From contig NZ_JAUPEC010000016.1 of NCBI RefSeq assembly GCF_030551755.1, positions 42,758-106,757 on the forward strand: 64,000 nt of DNA, written 5' to 3'. This stretch comes from Pseudocolwellia sp. AS88. Lineage in GTDB: Bacteria > Pseudomonadota > Gammaproteobacteria > Enterobacterales > Alteromonadaceae. Each line of letters starts with the position of its first letter. The first letter of the stretch is position 1. Shown piece after piece: positions 54,674-63,926 of this stretch. Below the pieces are notes generated by a model. That model searched no databases, had not been told where the DNA came from, and saw only the letters and a program-made list of their open reading frames with translations. The position numbers and the translations under genes were made by a program.

Positions 54674-55195
54674 CTATGGCGTTGCTTTACCAACTTGTTT
54701 TGCGATGTAATAACGATAAAAACCCACAGCACTACTACCAACAAACACAACTTCAACCAAAATACCTACTGGAGTCCACAACATAACATTATGAATTAGC
54801 CATAACGTACCACCTAATATCATCATTATACGTAAAAATTTATCATTATTACTAAATGAACCTGTGGTAATAAAAATAGTGGCAATAAAACCTAATATAC
54901 TTAAATAACCAACGTAGGTATAAATACAAATGAACAAACTTACACAAAGAGAAGCCACGGCCATCCATTGAAACTTCCATTTAATAGAAATTAAAAATCT
55001 GATACTTGAGAATAAAAATATGTAACCTGCTGTTGGTTGATCAAGTAATAAATAATGAAATCCGTTGAATAAACAACTTAAAGATAAAAGCGCAAGAATA
55101 CGGTTTTTATTCTTAAGTTGCATAGCAAAACATTCAATAGCCAGAGTAAAACTAACTAGCAACTGGGAGAGTAAAAAGTCTGGCATAGGATTCAA
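54674..55195 (-). CDS. YgjV-family inner membrane protein
   Basis: A 173-aa protein with about six membrane helices, starting LSQLLVSFTLAIECFAMQLKNKNRILALLSLSCLFNGFHYLLLDQPTAGYIFLFSSIRFLIS and ending with a conserved LIHNVMLWTPVGILVEVVFVGSSAVGFYRYY. The motif set (FHYLLL.....G......R, HN......G...E..F..S...G..RY) is that of the YgjV family of unknown function. Single gene. Confidence 0.82.
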   Translation of the reverse strand: MNPMPDFLLSQLLVSFTLAIECFAMQLKNKNRILALLSLSCLFNGFHYLLLDQPTAGYIFLFSSIRFLISIKWKFQWMAVASLCVSLFICIYTYVGYLSILGFIATIFITTGSFSNNDKFLRIMMILGGTLWLIHNVMLWTPVGILVEVVFVGSSAVGFYRYYIAKQVGKATP

Positions 55196-55358
55196 AATAC
55201 AGATAAAAATAACGAACTAGAAGAATAACGTTTTTTTATAGAAGGATATAGAGATGAATCAGATATTTGATCCGCAAATTTATTATTAACAATAGCATAG
55301 AATACTTTCGTTCTTTTATAATGTTTAAGTTTCTATGCTATTTGTAAAAGTGTATATA

Positions 55359-56591
55359 TTATTTTCTAAGCTTTGCTGACTCTCTTGCTTTGATTTTCAA
55401 CTTCTTAATTTTAGTTCCATACCATTCAGCCATTGGTGCCGCTGCAATACCGTGAATTAAGGTACTTATCCATACAGCATTAATCGCTACTATTATAATT
55501 GAATGTCCATATTCACCTAAAATATCTTTAGAAATAATTAGTGCAAAAAGTGCAGTGGCAAGACCTCTCGGTCCAAAGAATCCCATAAATAAACGAGTAA
55601 GAGTTTTAGATTTTGTACCAAGTAAAGATAAATAAATAGCTAGCGGACGTACAATAAAGATACTAACAATAATATAACCAACTACAGGTAAAGATAAGTG
55701 CTCAATGGCAGTAGGTAAAAGACCAAGACCAATAATAACAAACGAGCTCCATATTAATATTTGCCCTTCACTTTCTGTAAATTGATAAATAAATCGGCAA
55801 TGCCCTTTTACAATATTACCAAAAGCTAAACCTGCAACAAACGCTGAAATAAAGCCATTCCCCCCAAGTAAACTAGCCATAATATAGGAAATACCTGTAA
55901 GGGCTAAAACACCAATACCTTCATATATAGATGATGATGTTTCTTTAGATTCTGAAAAGAGAAATAACCGTCCACTCATCCACCCTATTCCAACACCCAC
56001 TAATATACCTACAAATATTTGTGTAAAACCAAACATCAACCAAGATATATCACTTACTTGAGATCCTGTTTCCATTGCAACAAGGCTGGCAAAAAATAAA
56101 ATAACAGGAAGCGCAAGACCATCATTTAACCCGCTCTCTACCGATAAACTTTGACGCTCGTTTATAGGTACACTTTCATTACTGACAACAGCTTGTCCAA
56201 GGGCTGCATCTGTAGGTGCCAATATCGCAGCGATTAAAGCTAACATTGCCCAAGACCAATGAGGGAAAAACAAATAAGCAAAGCCAGTACCAATTAAAAT
56301 ACTTAATGGAATACCAATTAACAACATTCTTAAAGGCCAAGATCTTTGCTTTTTTAATCTTCGTAAATTGATTTGAGAAGCGTCTAAAAACAGTAATACA
56401 ACAAGGGATATTTCTGCAATAAGATAAACTGTCTCATGTGCATCACCAATATGAATCATTCCAGATTGTGACATAAGATAACCCATGCCTAAGAACACCA
56501 TAGGGGCTGTTAGAATAGTTGTAGACAGTCTTTTAGCTAACATAGCGTAAGTAATAACTGAAAAAAGAATAATGAGTAATCCTATTTCCAT
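55359..56591 (-). CDS. Cation:proton antiporter (CPA1, NhaP-like)
   Basis: A 410-aa membrane protein with about 12 helices. It has the antiporter core PTDAALGQAVVSNESVPINERQSLSVESGLNDGLALPVILFFASL; the N-D pair in SGLNDG is the ion-binding motif of the electroneutral CPA1 exchangers, together with the early PTDAALG loop, and FMGFFGPRGLATALFALII later. It likely exchanges Na+ or K+ for protons at the inner membrane. No long C-terminal regulatory domain. Single gene downstream of the buf operon, separated from it by a terminator. Confidence 0.92.
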   Translation of the reverse strand: MEIGLLIILFSVITYAMLAKRLSTTILTAPMVFLGMGYLMSQSGMIHIGDAHETVYLIAEISLVVLLFLDASQINLRRLKKQRSWPLRMLLIGIPLSILIGTGFAYLFFPHWSWAMLALIAAILAPTDAALGQAVVSNESVPINERQSLSVESGLNDGLALPVILFFASLVAMETGSQVSDISWLMFGFTQIFVGILVGVGIGWMSGRLFLFSESKETSSSIYEGIGVLALTGISYIMASLLGGNGFISAFVAGLAFGNIVKGHCRFIYQFTESEGQILIWSSFVIIGLGLLPTAIEHLSLPVVGYIIVSIFIVRPLAIYLSLLGTKSKTLTRLFMGFFGPRGLATALFALIISKDILGEYGHSIIIVAINAVWISTLIHGIAAAPMAEWYGTKIKKLKIKARESAKLRK

Positions 56592-56690
56592 TAGTGATCC
56601 CTATAATAATTGATTGTGAACTTTTAGAGTTGTTAGTTACTGGAACGCATAAATAGGTTTTATTTAACGTTATTGTACTGAACCCCACAT

Positions 56691-56718
56691 AAAAAATAAC
56701 CGGCGCTTGGCCGGTTAT
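56691..56718 (-). terminator. Intrinsic terminator of the buf operon
   Basis: On the minus strand ATAACCGGC-CAAGC-GCCGGTTAT followed by TTTTTT: a 9-bp, GC-centred stem just after the last gene (bufD). Confidence 0.92.
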
Positions 56719-56753
56719 CATTAACATTGATTACATTAAAATCTGTTTAAAGA

Positions 56754-57302
56754 TTAATTAGACGATGAGCGTTTGGCATCTAGACCTATAAATCTGTCAA
56801 CAGATAAAAAGCCTGGTCCACGTGCGAAAAGTACTAATAACGTCGCTGCCCACCAAGAAGCTGGGTTAATCCAGTGATCTAAAGTTGGGAAAACAGCTAA
56901 CTGAATAAACATCGTCATACCGATAAGGCCTAACGCAGCAAAACGAGAAAACAAACCAATTATTAGTAATATTGGAAGTAATACTTCTACAACACCAGCT
57001 ACCACAGCTAATGACTCGATAATTGTTACAACAAGAGAACCATCTACATAATCTAATGTTTGTGGATCACATAGTAGTAAAGCCCCTTCCCTTATTGGGT
57101 CTGGGCAGAAGAATTCATATTTAAATAGGTCGTATTTATCTACATTAAATTGTAAAAAACCATCCCATTTACTTAAACCTGAATCTAAGAAAACTTTCGC
57201 TACCATAAAGCGCATAAATAATAGTGCTAAAGGCTCTAAAAACTTTGATAATTGCTCGCCCATCTGTACGTACAACAATTGTAATTTTTTTACCATACCC
57301 AT
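56754..57302 (-). CDS. DoxX-family membrane protein of the bufferin operon (BufD-like)
   Basis: A 182-aa protein with four helices in DoxX order: LALLFMRFMVAKVFLDSGLSKWDGF, VVTIIESLAVVAGVVEVLLPILLIIGLFSRFAALGLIGMTMFIQLAVFP, and ASWWAATLLVLFARGPGFLSVDRFIG. An inserted periplasmic loop (FKYEFFCPDPIREGALLLCDPQTLDY) with two Cys is present, as in DoxX proteins of DUF692 loci. It is the last gene of the operon bufA-bufB-bufC-doxX. Probably helps with the thiol/redox state or export of the peptide; not established. Confidence 0.85.
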   Translation of the reverse strand: MGMVKKLQLLYVQMGEQLSKFLEPLALLFMRFMVAKVFLDSGLSKWDGFLQFNVDKYDLFKYEFFCPDPIREGALLLCDPQTLDYVDGSLVVTIIESLAVVAGVVEVLLPILLIIGLFSRFAALGLIGMTMFIQLAVFPTLDHWINPASWWAATLLVLFARGPGFLSVDRFIGLDAKRSSSN

Positions 57303-57328
57303 GTTTGTTCCTTAATATTATTATGTTT

Positions 57329-58153
57329 TTAATTAATTTTTATTTCTAATAGTTCATTTTGCAAGCATGCGGTAAAGGCATCACTTACATCAAAGTTTTC
57401 ATCTATTGTTAGAGCTGCTTCAAAGGCTTCACTCAAAGGTTTACTTTTACCTAGCAATGTCTGCATTAAAGCGACTTCTGCAAGCGTCAGTAAACGTGCT
57501 TGCACAGCACCTTGTATACGCCATAACATAACAAAACTAACATTAGCGGTTTCATATAGATCATCGTCATTATTAGTTTTTAGTGAAATCCATTCAGAAA
57601 AAGCGTTTTCATAGACTTGCACTAAAAACACACTAGGATTTAGCCTTACATTTAAATCTGTAAGTTCAATTCCTTGTTCTAAAAGTTCAGTCACATTCTC
57701 TATAGTTAATGTTCCGTTCGAGTCGGCACTCATTAAACTCTTTAACCAGGCATAATCTAGCTGAGCGATATTCACTAAGTTTGTATATGAATCAGATGTA
57801 ATTTGCTGATATTCAGCTAATTCAACACTCTCTTTATCGTTAAGCTCGATATCACTAAACAAGTTTTCTAAAAATTGAGGAAAATTAATTCCGTATCCAA
57901 CTAAAGTTCCTTGCTCTGGTGGGAAGTGGTCAACATATAGTCGAGCCATTTCTCGAAAGCGCTCAGCACCTAACTTTTTTTCACACATAGGGAAATTGGC
58001 AGATAGAGCATCAATACAGCCTTTATAAAAGCCATTGCGATACACTGCTAATCGATTAATATGTGATGAGTTTTCGCAGAAAATTTCTATTCCAGTCGAA
58101 TCACCGTTACGTAAATACTGAGCAAAAGCATCAATGTATTGTTCTGTACTCAT
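57329..58153 (-). CDS. DUF2063 protein (BufC-like RiPP precursor-binding partner)
   Basis: A 274-aa soluble protein starting [98 protein letters not shown], the DUF2063 domain (N-terminal helical part with RLAVYRNGF). Its C-terminal half is helical with a winged-type region (VMLWRIQGAVQARLLTLAEVALMQTLLGKS). In MNIO systems such partner proteins bind the precursor and present it to the enzyme. Its ATG shares one base with the bufB stop (TAATG), so the two are made together. Confidence 0.9.
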   Translation of the reverse strand: MSTEQYIDAFAQYLRNGDSTGIEIFCENSSHINRLAVYRNGFYKGCIDALSANFPMCEKKLGAERFREMARLYVDHFPPEQGTLVGYGINFPQFLENLFSDIELNDKESVELAEYQQITSDSYTNLVNIAQLDYAWLKSLMSADSNGTLTIENVTELLEQGIELTDLNVRLNPSVFLVQVYENAFSEWISLKTNNDDDLYETANVSFVMLWRIQGAVQARLLTLAEVALMQTLLGKSKPLSEAFEAALTIDENFDVSDAFTACLQNELLEIKIN

Positions 58154-59073
58154 TAACGCATCACTTCTGTAAAAGATAAATCGGAGCTAGATTTTATCTC
58201 ACATTGATCTAAATAATTTTGTGCAGTTTTACGTTCACTCATAAGCTCATCAAACGAAGGAATATTTGCATCTCGCTCAACAAGAACAGGAACATGACCA
58301 AATAATTCTAAGGCTTGTTCCAATAATTTCCATACGGGTGTTGCTACTGCTGCAGCATGACTATCAATTAATAAAGACTGACCAAGAGTAGGATCTTCAT
58401 CATGACCTGCTATATGAATTTCTCCAACAAGGTCGCTTGGTATTTGCTTCAAATAGTTCAGGGCGTCAATTCCTGTATTTTTACTACTAATATATATATT
58501 ATTAATATCGATAAGTAAGCCACAACCGCTGCGCTTAGCTGCCTCAACTAAAAATTGAGGTTCATCCATATCACTTATAAAGTCTAAATAGTTACTTGGG
58601 TTTTCAATTAAAATAGATCGACCAATACCTGTTTGGTAACAATCAATTCCATCAATTAAAGATTGCAGTGCATCTTGGGTTCGAGGCAATGGCAGTAAAT
58701 CTGCAAAGTATTTACCTTGAGATTTAGACCATACTGCGTGCTCTGAAACTAAGCTTGGTTGAAACTTATCTATTAAAGCTTTTACTTGTTTAGTATGCGC
58801 TGTCATAGATTTATGGTCAGATCCTAAAGATCCACCAACACCGTGAAAGCTCACATGATAATTTTCACGAATAGCGCTCAAGTAATTTAATCGTGGTCCG
58901 CCTTCAACGAAGAAGTTTTCGGTATGTACCTCAAACCATAAATTATTTTTAGATTGCTGTTGTAAAGGCAAAGCTAAAATTTCATCAAGGTGTTCAGGTT
59001 TTAAACTTAAACCTGCACCTAAATGCTCCCCAGCATGAATGCGCTGGGGAAAATGTAAGTTATTAACCTTCAA
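58153..59073 (-). CDS. DUF692 MNIO enzyme (BufB-like multinuclear iron oxidase)
   Basis: A 306-aa TIM-barrel enzyme of the DUF692 family (MbnB, BufB): [109 protein letters not shown] and [10 protein letters not shown]. The His, Asp, Asn and Glu residues in these blocks are the metal ligands. MNIOs convert cysteines of a precursor peptide into heterocycles (thiooxazoles in bufferins). The start is TTG, 11 bp inside the end of bufA, with GGAAAAGG before it; the next Met is too far in. Catalysis inferred from family. Confidence 0.93.
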   Translation of the reverse strand: MKVNNLHFPQRIHAGEHLGAGLSLKPEHLDEILALPLQQQSKNNLWFEVHTENFFVEGGPRLNYLSAIRENYHVSFHGVGGSLGSDHKSMTAHTKQVKALIDKFQPSLVSEHAVWSKSQGKYFADLLPLPRTQDALQSLIDGIDCYQTGIGRSILIENPSNYLDFISDMDEPQFLVEAAKRSGCGLLIDINNIYISSKNTGIDALNYLKQIPSDLVGEIHIAGHDEDPTLGQSLLIDSHAAAVATPVWKLLEQALELFGHVPVLVERDANIPSFDELMSERKTAQNYLDQCEIKSSSDLSFTEVMR

Positions 59074-59410
59074 GAGAACCTTTTCCGTTAGGTGTTACAA
59101 TTGACTCACATGTGCCTTTAGGAGAATAAGTCCAAGCATTTGCTTGAAAATCTACAGTTGAAGTACCTTCACAACTTGTACCAGCACCTGCTTTACAATC
59201 ATTCTCACCAGCTAAAGCAATACCGTAACACTTATCTTTACGACCACGAGCTTTATCACCAGCTAACCATTTAGTAAGCTTTTCTTGTACTTGAGGTGCT
59301 GCATCTTCAGCAATTGATAATTGGCTATTTGCCCCAGCTGTTGCACCTGCACTTAATACTGCTACCGACGCGCCAACTAATAATGCTTTAGTTAAATTTG
59401 CTTTGTTCAT
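59063..59410 (-). CDS. BufA-like bufferin precursor peptide (DUF2282)
   Basis: A 115-aa precursor. It starts with a signal peptide ([27 protein letters not shown]) followed by a linker and the core: EKCYG-type [47 protein letters not shown]. The four Cys are 61, 72, 80 and 101, the spacing of the BufA1 family (KC.G....G.NDC......SC.G.S........W......GTC). The cysteines are modified by the MNIO enzyme, giving a copper-binding exported peptide. AGGAGAA precedes the ATG. First gene of the operon. The start is clear; the mature product is inferred. Confidence 0.92.
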   Translation of the reverse strand: MNKANLTKALLVGASVAVLSAGATAGANSQLSIAEDAAPQVQEKLTKWLAGDKARGRKDKCYGIALAGENDCKAGAGTSCEGTSTVDFQANAWTYSPKGTCESIVTPNGKGSLEG

Positions 59411-59487
59411 TTGTTATTCTCCTGATTAAAAAATTCTTTATTGTTTTATGGGCGTTATTAATAACATGCTCAAAACAATTATATTAA

Positions 59488-59502
59488 GGATATGCAATAT
59501 CC
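59488..59502. promoter_or_regulatory. Possible operator dyad upstream of the buf operon
   Basis: GGATAT-GCA-ATATCC, a perfect 6-3-6 inverted repeat 78 bp before the bufA ATG. It could be the site of a metal- or stress-responsive regulator. No regulator gene is adjacent. Confidence 0.35.
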
Positions 59503-59680
59503 CTGTGTTATCAACTTAAGAGACCTATACTTGTAAAATAATATTTCAAAAAAAAAGTATTAATTTCGAATATTAATGAAATCATTATAGCTTAGGCTTA
59601 TAAATACTGAGTAAAATACGATATGGAGAGATTAATAAATTAGGTAAGAATGTCTCTGACAAAAATAAAATAAACGATTC

Positions 59681-60220
59681 CTATCGCACTAAATCTAAAA
59701 TCTGTTTAAATTCAGGTGTTCTACAATCCCTAACCAGTTCATATAAACACATTTCTAAGCCTGTAATCTCTACACCACAATCTTGTAAACGATTAACGGC
59801 AAGTTGTTTATTTAATAAAGTTCTAGATGAAACACAATCACTAACAAGTTCAACCTTGTAGCCTTGCTCTGCCAAACCTCTAGCCGTTTGGTAAACACAA
59901 ATATGCGCCTCAATGCCACAAACAAGCCAAGTATCTACATTATTATTTTTAATAGAGTTTAAGAAATCTAGCGACGCACAAGCATCAAAAGTATATTTGG
60001 TTATGGGAGTAATATCAGTAAGAATAGTCGTTAATTCATCAACTGTTGAGCTTAGTTTTTCAGGATTTTGTTCCAGTAAAATAATAGGTAATCCAAGTTC
60101 GTTAGATCCTTTGATGAGTTTTACACAATTAGAGATTAGCTTTGTACTGTCATCAACCAAGTGAGCAAGTTTACCCTGAATATCAATAACAATAAGTCCT
60201 GTATTATCTTTGATTAACAT
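59681..60220 (-). CDS. Isochorismatase-family cysteine hydrolase (YcaC-like)
   Basis: A 179-aa enzyme of the nicotinamidase/isochorismatase fold: TGLIVIDIQGKLAHLVDD (Asp of the triad), PIILLEQNPEKL (Lys), VCGIEAHICVYQTARGLAEQGYKVELVSDCVSSR (Cys nucleophile after HI). The length and motif GIEAHICVYQTA match the YcaC-like group. The substrate is unknown. Single gene; no partner. Confidence 0.9.
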   Translation of the reverse strand: MLIKDNTGLIVIDIQGKLAHLVDDSTKLISNCVKLIKGSNELGLPIILLEQNPEKLSSTVDELTTILTDITPITKYTFDACASLDFLNSIKNNNVDTWLVCGIEAHICVYQTARGLAEQGYKVELVSDCVSSRTLLNKQLAVNRLQDCGVEITGLEMCLYELVRDCRTPEFKQILDLVR

Positions 60221-60357
60221 TAAAGTCTCCCAGACTTGAAAGCTTGAATATGATTATTAAAAACTACTTAGTTTAACTCGAAAGTACACGTTTTCCTTTA
60301 CGCTCCAAAAGTAAAAAAAGTAATGAACAGACTATAAATAGAATATTCTGTCTGACT

Positions 60358-61041
60358 CTAGTTAATGATTTTGTCTGATTTACGCACTGCAAAATAAAAC
60401 ATAAGACCGCTGTAAACATCTACAAAAATATGAATGAGTATAGGAATGATAATATTGCCTGTAATAATATAAATACAGCAAAAGATAGCGCCCATAACAC
60501 TGGTTCTTATAACTTCCTGCCACCCTAAATATATGTGCCAAAGACCAAAAATAATACTACTTAATACTATCGCAGCTACAATTCCCATATGATTATCTAT
60601 AAGGGTAAAAAGATATGCTCGAAAAATGAGTTCTTCACATATGCCTGCTGTTACAGAAACTATTAATGTAAATACCAACATTTCATTTTTAGTTTCTGGT
60701 AAAAGATCTTTAAAAGATTCAGTCTTAGTCTTTATAGCAGCTCTTAATTCTTCACTTGAAATAATTGACCTGATTAACAGGAACAAATAAATTATTGCTA
60801 TAAAAAGTAAGGAGATAAATAAAATGTTTTGCCAGTTATTTTCAATATGAAAACCAAAATCAACAACCGAAAGTTTATTATCAGAATAAAGATAGACTAA
60901 AAATATGGTAGGAAGCCATATAAAGGAAGCAATCTTCAAATATTCAAAGATTTTATTGTTTGATTTATATTTCTCGTTAATAAAATCAACTACAGGAAAG
61001 AGTAAAATAAATCCTAAAATTGCTACTTCTGAACTATTCAT
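60358..61041 (-). CDS. CPBP-family intramembrane metalloprotease (CAAX/Abi)
   Basis: A 227-aa protein with about eight membrane helices. The CPBP motifs are clear: AGICEELIFRAYLF (EExxxR), IIFGLWHIYLG (second His region) and LIHIFVDVYSGLMFY (HxxxD). These residues form the glutamate-type active site of Rce1-like proteases. Bacterial members are often tied to bacteriocin self-protection, although here the context gives no clue. Confidence 0.9.
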   Translation of the reverse strand: MNSSEVAILGFILLFPVVDFINEKYKSNNKIFEYLKIASFIWLPTIFLVYLYSDNKLSVVDFGFHIENNWQNILFISLLFIAIIYLFLLIRSIISSEELRAAIKTKTESFKDLLPETKNEMLVFTLIVSVTAGICEELIFRAYLFTLIDNHMGIVAAIVLSSIIFGLWHIYLGWQEVIRTSVMGAIFCCIYIITGNIIIPILIHIFVDVYSGLMFYFAVRKSDKIIN

Positions 61042-61169
61042 AGTATTCCATTGCTAACTAATTCATTCCCCAGAACTCAGTACATTTTAATTTCTTTTAT
61101 ACCTTTACATTATCGATTACTTAAGTCGATATGAGTTTTGGCAATACTTTATGGCAAACAATAGGTATT

Positions 61170-61472
61170 TTAGGGGGTATAAAAATAGGGATTGCCGTCA
61201 CCATCAACAATACAAGCATAGAACTTTTCGGTAAAAGTATCTAACTCATTTTCATCATCTTGATTTTTCAAAAATTTGAGCCAATTACTAGAAACCATAC
61301 ACTCTTGAATTTGGCTTTTAACGGCTTCTTTGCATTCTTCATCATCTTCGCAAGAATCAATTAAACTGTATTCTAAGGTTTTTCTAAATACCAACTCTTC
61401 GATATCTGTATCACTGCAAGAAGTAAGTAAAATAATAAAAACTAATGAAGATATTGTTTTGTTGATACGCAT
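61170..61472 (-). CDS. Small lipoprotein of unknown function
   Basis: A 100-aa protein with a lipobox (ISSLVFIILLTS-C) and an acidic body DTDIEELVFRKTLEYSLIDSCEDDEECKEAVKSQIQECMVSSNWLKFLKNQDDENELDTFTEKFYACIVDGDGNPYF. Besides the lipidated Cys it has four more, likely paired in the periplasm. No family recognised. ATG codon with GGTTTACC before it; a conventional ribosome binding site is weak. Confidence 0.65.
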   Translation of the reverse strand: MRINKTISSLVFIILLTSCSDTDIEELVFRKTLEYSLIDSCEDDEECKEAVKSQIQECMVSSNWLKFLKNQDDENELDTFTEKFYACIVDGDGNPYFYTP

Positions 61473-61631
61473 TGGGTTTACCTGTGTGGAAGATATAACG
61501 AGTTAAAACATGAAATGAAAATAGCTATATTATACAATAGGTTAAGGTAATGGCTAAAGAATTAATTTCATATAATAAGCTAAGTAATATTAGAGACTTA
61601 GCTTATGCTATTTTTCTGGCCATTCAGTTTA

Positions 61632-62525
61632 TTAGTTAGAACTTAAACACCCTTTTGAAAGATCTCTTTGTGGGAATATTGTATTTAAAGTCTTATTAAT
61701 TTCCACCCAATCATTAGTCATTTTAGCTGCTTGCGATTCTGTTAATACAGAGCCAAATTCAGTCTCTCTTTGTTTTTCAATGTTTACGTAATGATAGATA
61801 TTAGTATCGATGTCGTTTCGTTCTTTAAATTCTTCATAAACATTAACTATATTTTTCTCTGAATCATCAACAAAAACAATTGCATCAAATTTGCGGTCAG
61901 TTTTCTCAAGAATAAAATTTAACATTTCTCCTTTATTCATACCTGAAGTCATCATTACACCTTTCATGTAACTTAACTCCCTTTGGAGCATTTCTCTGTA
62001 AACTGGAACTTCTTGTCCTAAAGGCGTTAACGCAGAAACCTCTAAATTTATTCCATTTCTAATTAACTCTCTTTCTGTAGCTGCTCTGTATTTAGGTGCT
62101 CTAGAAGTAAGAGCCAAAATTGTATTATTGTCTGATTGCCATTGTTTAATAGTACTTGGTAAAGTGTTTTCTGTAAGATTCATTGGCGATAGTTCATAAA
62201 GTAGACCAATTGAGTCTTCAAATAAACAAGCAACCTTTTGCTCTTCACTTGGTTTAATTTCTAATGCGCCTCGCTGCCATTGGTACCAAACATCGCCACC
62301 AATATCGACTGAATTTGTAAGCAATGTATTATCAATATCTACAACAATTAATACATTCGAATTTCCATATTTGGCATTCAAGTTATTTACGTCTTTTACC
62401 ACGGTATTAAATGAAACAATTTCTTCTTTCTTAATTGGCAGGTCCGTTAAGTTTGTATTAACAGAACAACCAGATGTAGCCACAAAAGCGGCAAGCGCAA
62501 ATGCTTTTACAGATAAAACTCTCAT
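61632..62525 (-). CDS. DUF2608 HAD-superfamily lipoprotein
   Basis: A 297-aa protein. Lipobox SVKAFALAAFVATSG-C20, then a haloacid dehalogenase-like domain: NVLIVVDIDNTLLTNSVDIGGDVWYQWQRGALE (motif I DxDxT), ILALTSRAPKYRAATERELIRNGINLE (motif II), FDAIVFVDDSEKNIVNVYEEF (motif IV DD). This arrangement matches DUF2608 proteins of Legionella/Vibrio type. It is anchored in the envelope, so it may be a periplasmic phosphatase. Substrate unknown. Confidence 0.88.
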   Translation of the reverse strand: MRVLSVKAFALAAFVATSGCSVNTNLTDLPIKKEEIVSFNTVVKDVNNLNAKYGNSNVLIVVDIDNTLLTNSVDIGGDVWYQWQRGALEIKPSEEQKVACLFEDSIGLLYELSPMNLTENTLPSTIKQWQSDNNTILALTSRAPKYRAATERELIRNGINLEVSALTPLGQEVPVYREMLQRELSYMKGVMMTSGMNKGEMLNFILEKTDRKFDAIVFVDDSEKNIVNVYEEFKERNDIDTNIYHYVNIEKQRETEFGSVLTESQAAKMTNDWVEINKTLNTIFPQRDLSKGCLSSN

Positions 62526-62825
62526 GTATTTTCCTTTATTAATTTCTAAATTATAATGCTTTGCTAAATAGGTATTATGTTACTGAAGATTCAAATACCA
62601 ACAGTTTTAGATTGTTCTCATAAGTCTCTAAATATTTATTGTTGATAATTTAAGTATTTGATGAATATCCTCATATTATGGCCATTGTAAAACCTTTATA
62701 AGGAAAATACCTAACAAAGTATCATCACAAGATTGGTGTTTTTCATAAAATAAGCATTTTGTTGTTAATTAAATTCATCAGGTTTAAGCAACGAGTAACG
62801 ATGAAAGGCTTAAGTTTTACTTCAA
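62526..62825. other. Intergenic region
   Basis: 300 bp between the DUF2608 gene start and the end of the DUF3592 gene (same strand). No ORF, repeat or clear terminator seen. Confidence 0.5.
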
Positions 62826-63314
62826 TTAATACTCAATTAAATATAAAACCACAGGTAATATTGCAATAGCTAAGGTAACAGCCATACCAATAACTCCAGG
62901 TTGAATCAAATAACTTTTATGAGGATTATTCGGGTTATACAACACATTTACCGTACCGTCTTCATTATTTGTGATACCTGACAACTGCTTTTCAAGTAAG
63001 AACTTAGCATTGTGAGAAGCAATAATTATCCATGGTGATACTCGTGTTCCATGGTAATGAATATCAGCTACTTTATATGAATATAATGAATCTACTTTAT
63101 ATTCTTGATCTGATAATACTAGTCTTTGAGCGCCCTGCTTACTTAAAGAAGCATTCTTTAATACGCCTTTAGTGACAGGCCAACGTCTGATTAATATTTG
63201 TCTAATAAAAGAATATAGACATACCAAAAATGTATACAAAGCAGCAAAAAAAAGAACGCCTTGCTTACCACCATCAACAGCAAGGTTCCACATATCACTT
63301 ATATATTCAATCAT
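62826..63314 (-). CDS. DUF3592 membrane protein
   Basis: A 162-aa protein with an N-terminal membrane helix (VLFFAALYTFLVCLYSF), a soluble region RRWPVTKGVLKNASLSKQ...LYSYKVADIHYHGTRVSPW...GTVNVLYNPNNPHKSYL, and a C-terminal helix (VIGMAVTLAIAILPVVLYLI). The SWP.T.G.I......Y.Y.V....Y.G..........V.YNP..P..S.L pattern is DUF3592. Function unknown. Confidence 0.85.
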   Translation of the reverse strand: MIEYISDMWNLAVDGGKQGVLFFAALYTFLVCLYSFIRQILIRRWPVTKGVLKNASLSKQGAQRLVLSDQEYKVDSLYSYKVADIHYHGTRVSPWIIIASHNAKFLLEKQLSGITNNEDGTVNVLYNPNNPHKSYLIQPGVIGMAVTLAIAILPVVLYLIEY

Positions 63315-63358
63315 ATGATAGATTACCTTTAAAACGCTTTTTACAGAGATCTAAATGG

Positions 63359-63883
63359 CTAAGATATAATACAGGCTAAAATTAATAAGAATATCCCCAA
63401 ATATTTTACCCACATCCTAAACTCATGATAATAAATTTCATTATCTCGCTTATCATAATGGTCAACAATATGAGATAGCGTATAAAAACAACCACAAAGA
63501 AACGCGAGATTTGCAATTAATATAGAATTACCATAAATAAAAGCACTTTCGTGTTTACTTATAGGGATAAGTAGTTCTCCACTATAATAACCATATACCC
63601 CATAAGATATTAATAATATTATTATTATGAGGTTCTCAATAATCTCACATTTTGTTAAAGAGTTCGGAATATAAATGCCAGTAGAGTCAACCTTTCTTAA
63701 AGGTTCATTAAGGAGGAATGGATTAGGAATTTGCTCTTTAGGTAATGGAGTGTGTTTCCCTGAATTAATATTATCTATCAGAATACAAACTTTTTTATAC
63801 CTTTCAGGGTACATCTCATTATCTATATGTGATTTAACTTCTTCTAATTCTTCTAAAGAATACTCTTCAAAATTCGGATTCAC
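63359..63883 (-). CDS. Membrane protein of unknown function, promoter region disrupted by an IS
   Basis: A 174-aa protein if read from the GTG at 63883, preceded by AAGGAAGG; the frame is open up to 63925, but the upstream TTG has no ribosome binding site. It has a charged N-terminal segment (SVNPNFEEYSLEELEEVKSHIDNEMYPERYKKV) and about four hydrophobic helices (IENLIIIILLISYGVYGYYSG, SILIANLAFLCGCFYTL, MWVKYLGIFLLILACII). No family recognised. An IS3-type end begins at 63927, only 43 bp upstream, so the native promoter has probably been displaced. Confidence 0.6.
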   Translation of the reverse strand: MNPNFEEYSLEELEEVKSHIDNEMYPERYKKVCILIDNINSGKHTPLPKEQIPNPFLLNEPLRKVDSTGIYIPNSLTKCEIIENLIIIILLISYGVYGYYSGELLIPISKHESAFIYGNSILIANLAFLCGCFYTLSHIVDHYDKRDNEIYYHEFRMWVKYLGIFLLILACIIS

Positions 63884-63926
63884 ACTTACCTTCCTTGGAA
63901 CATAGAGCCTAAAATACTGACACAAA

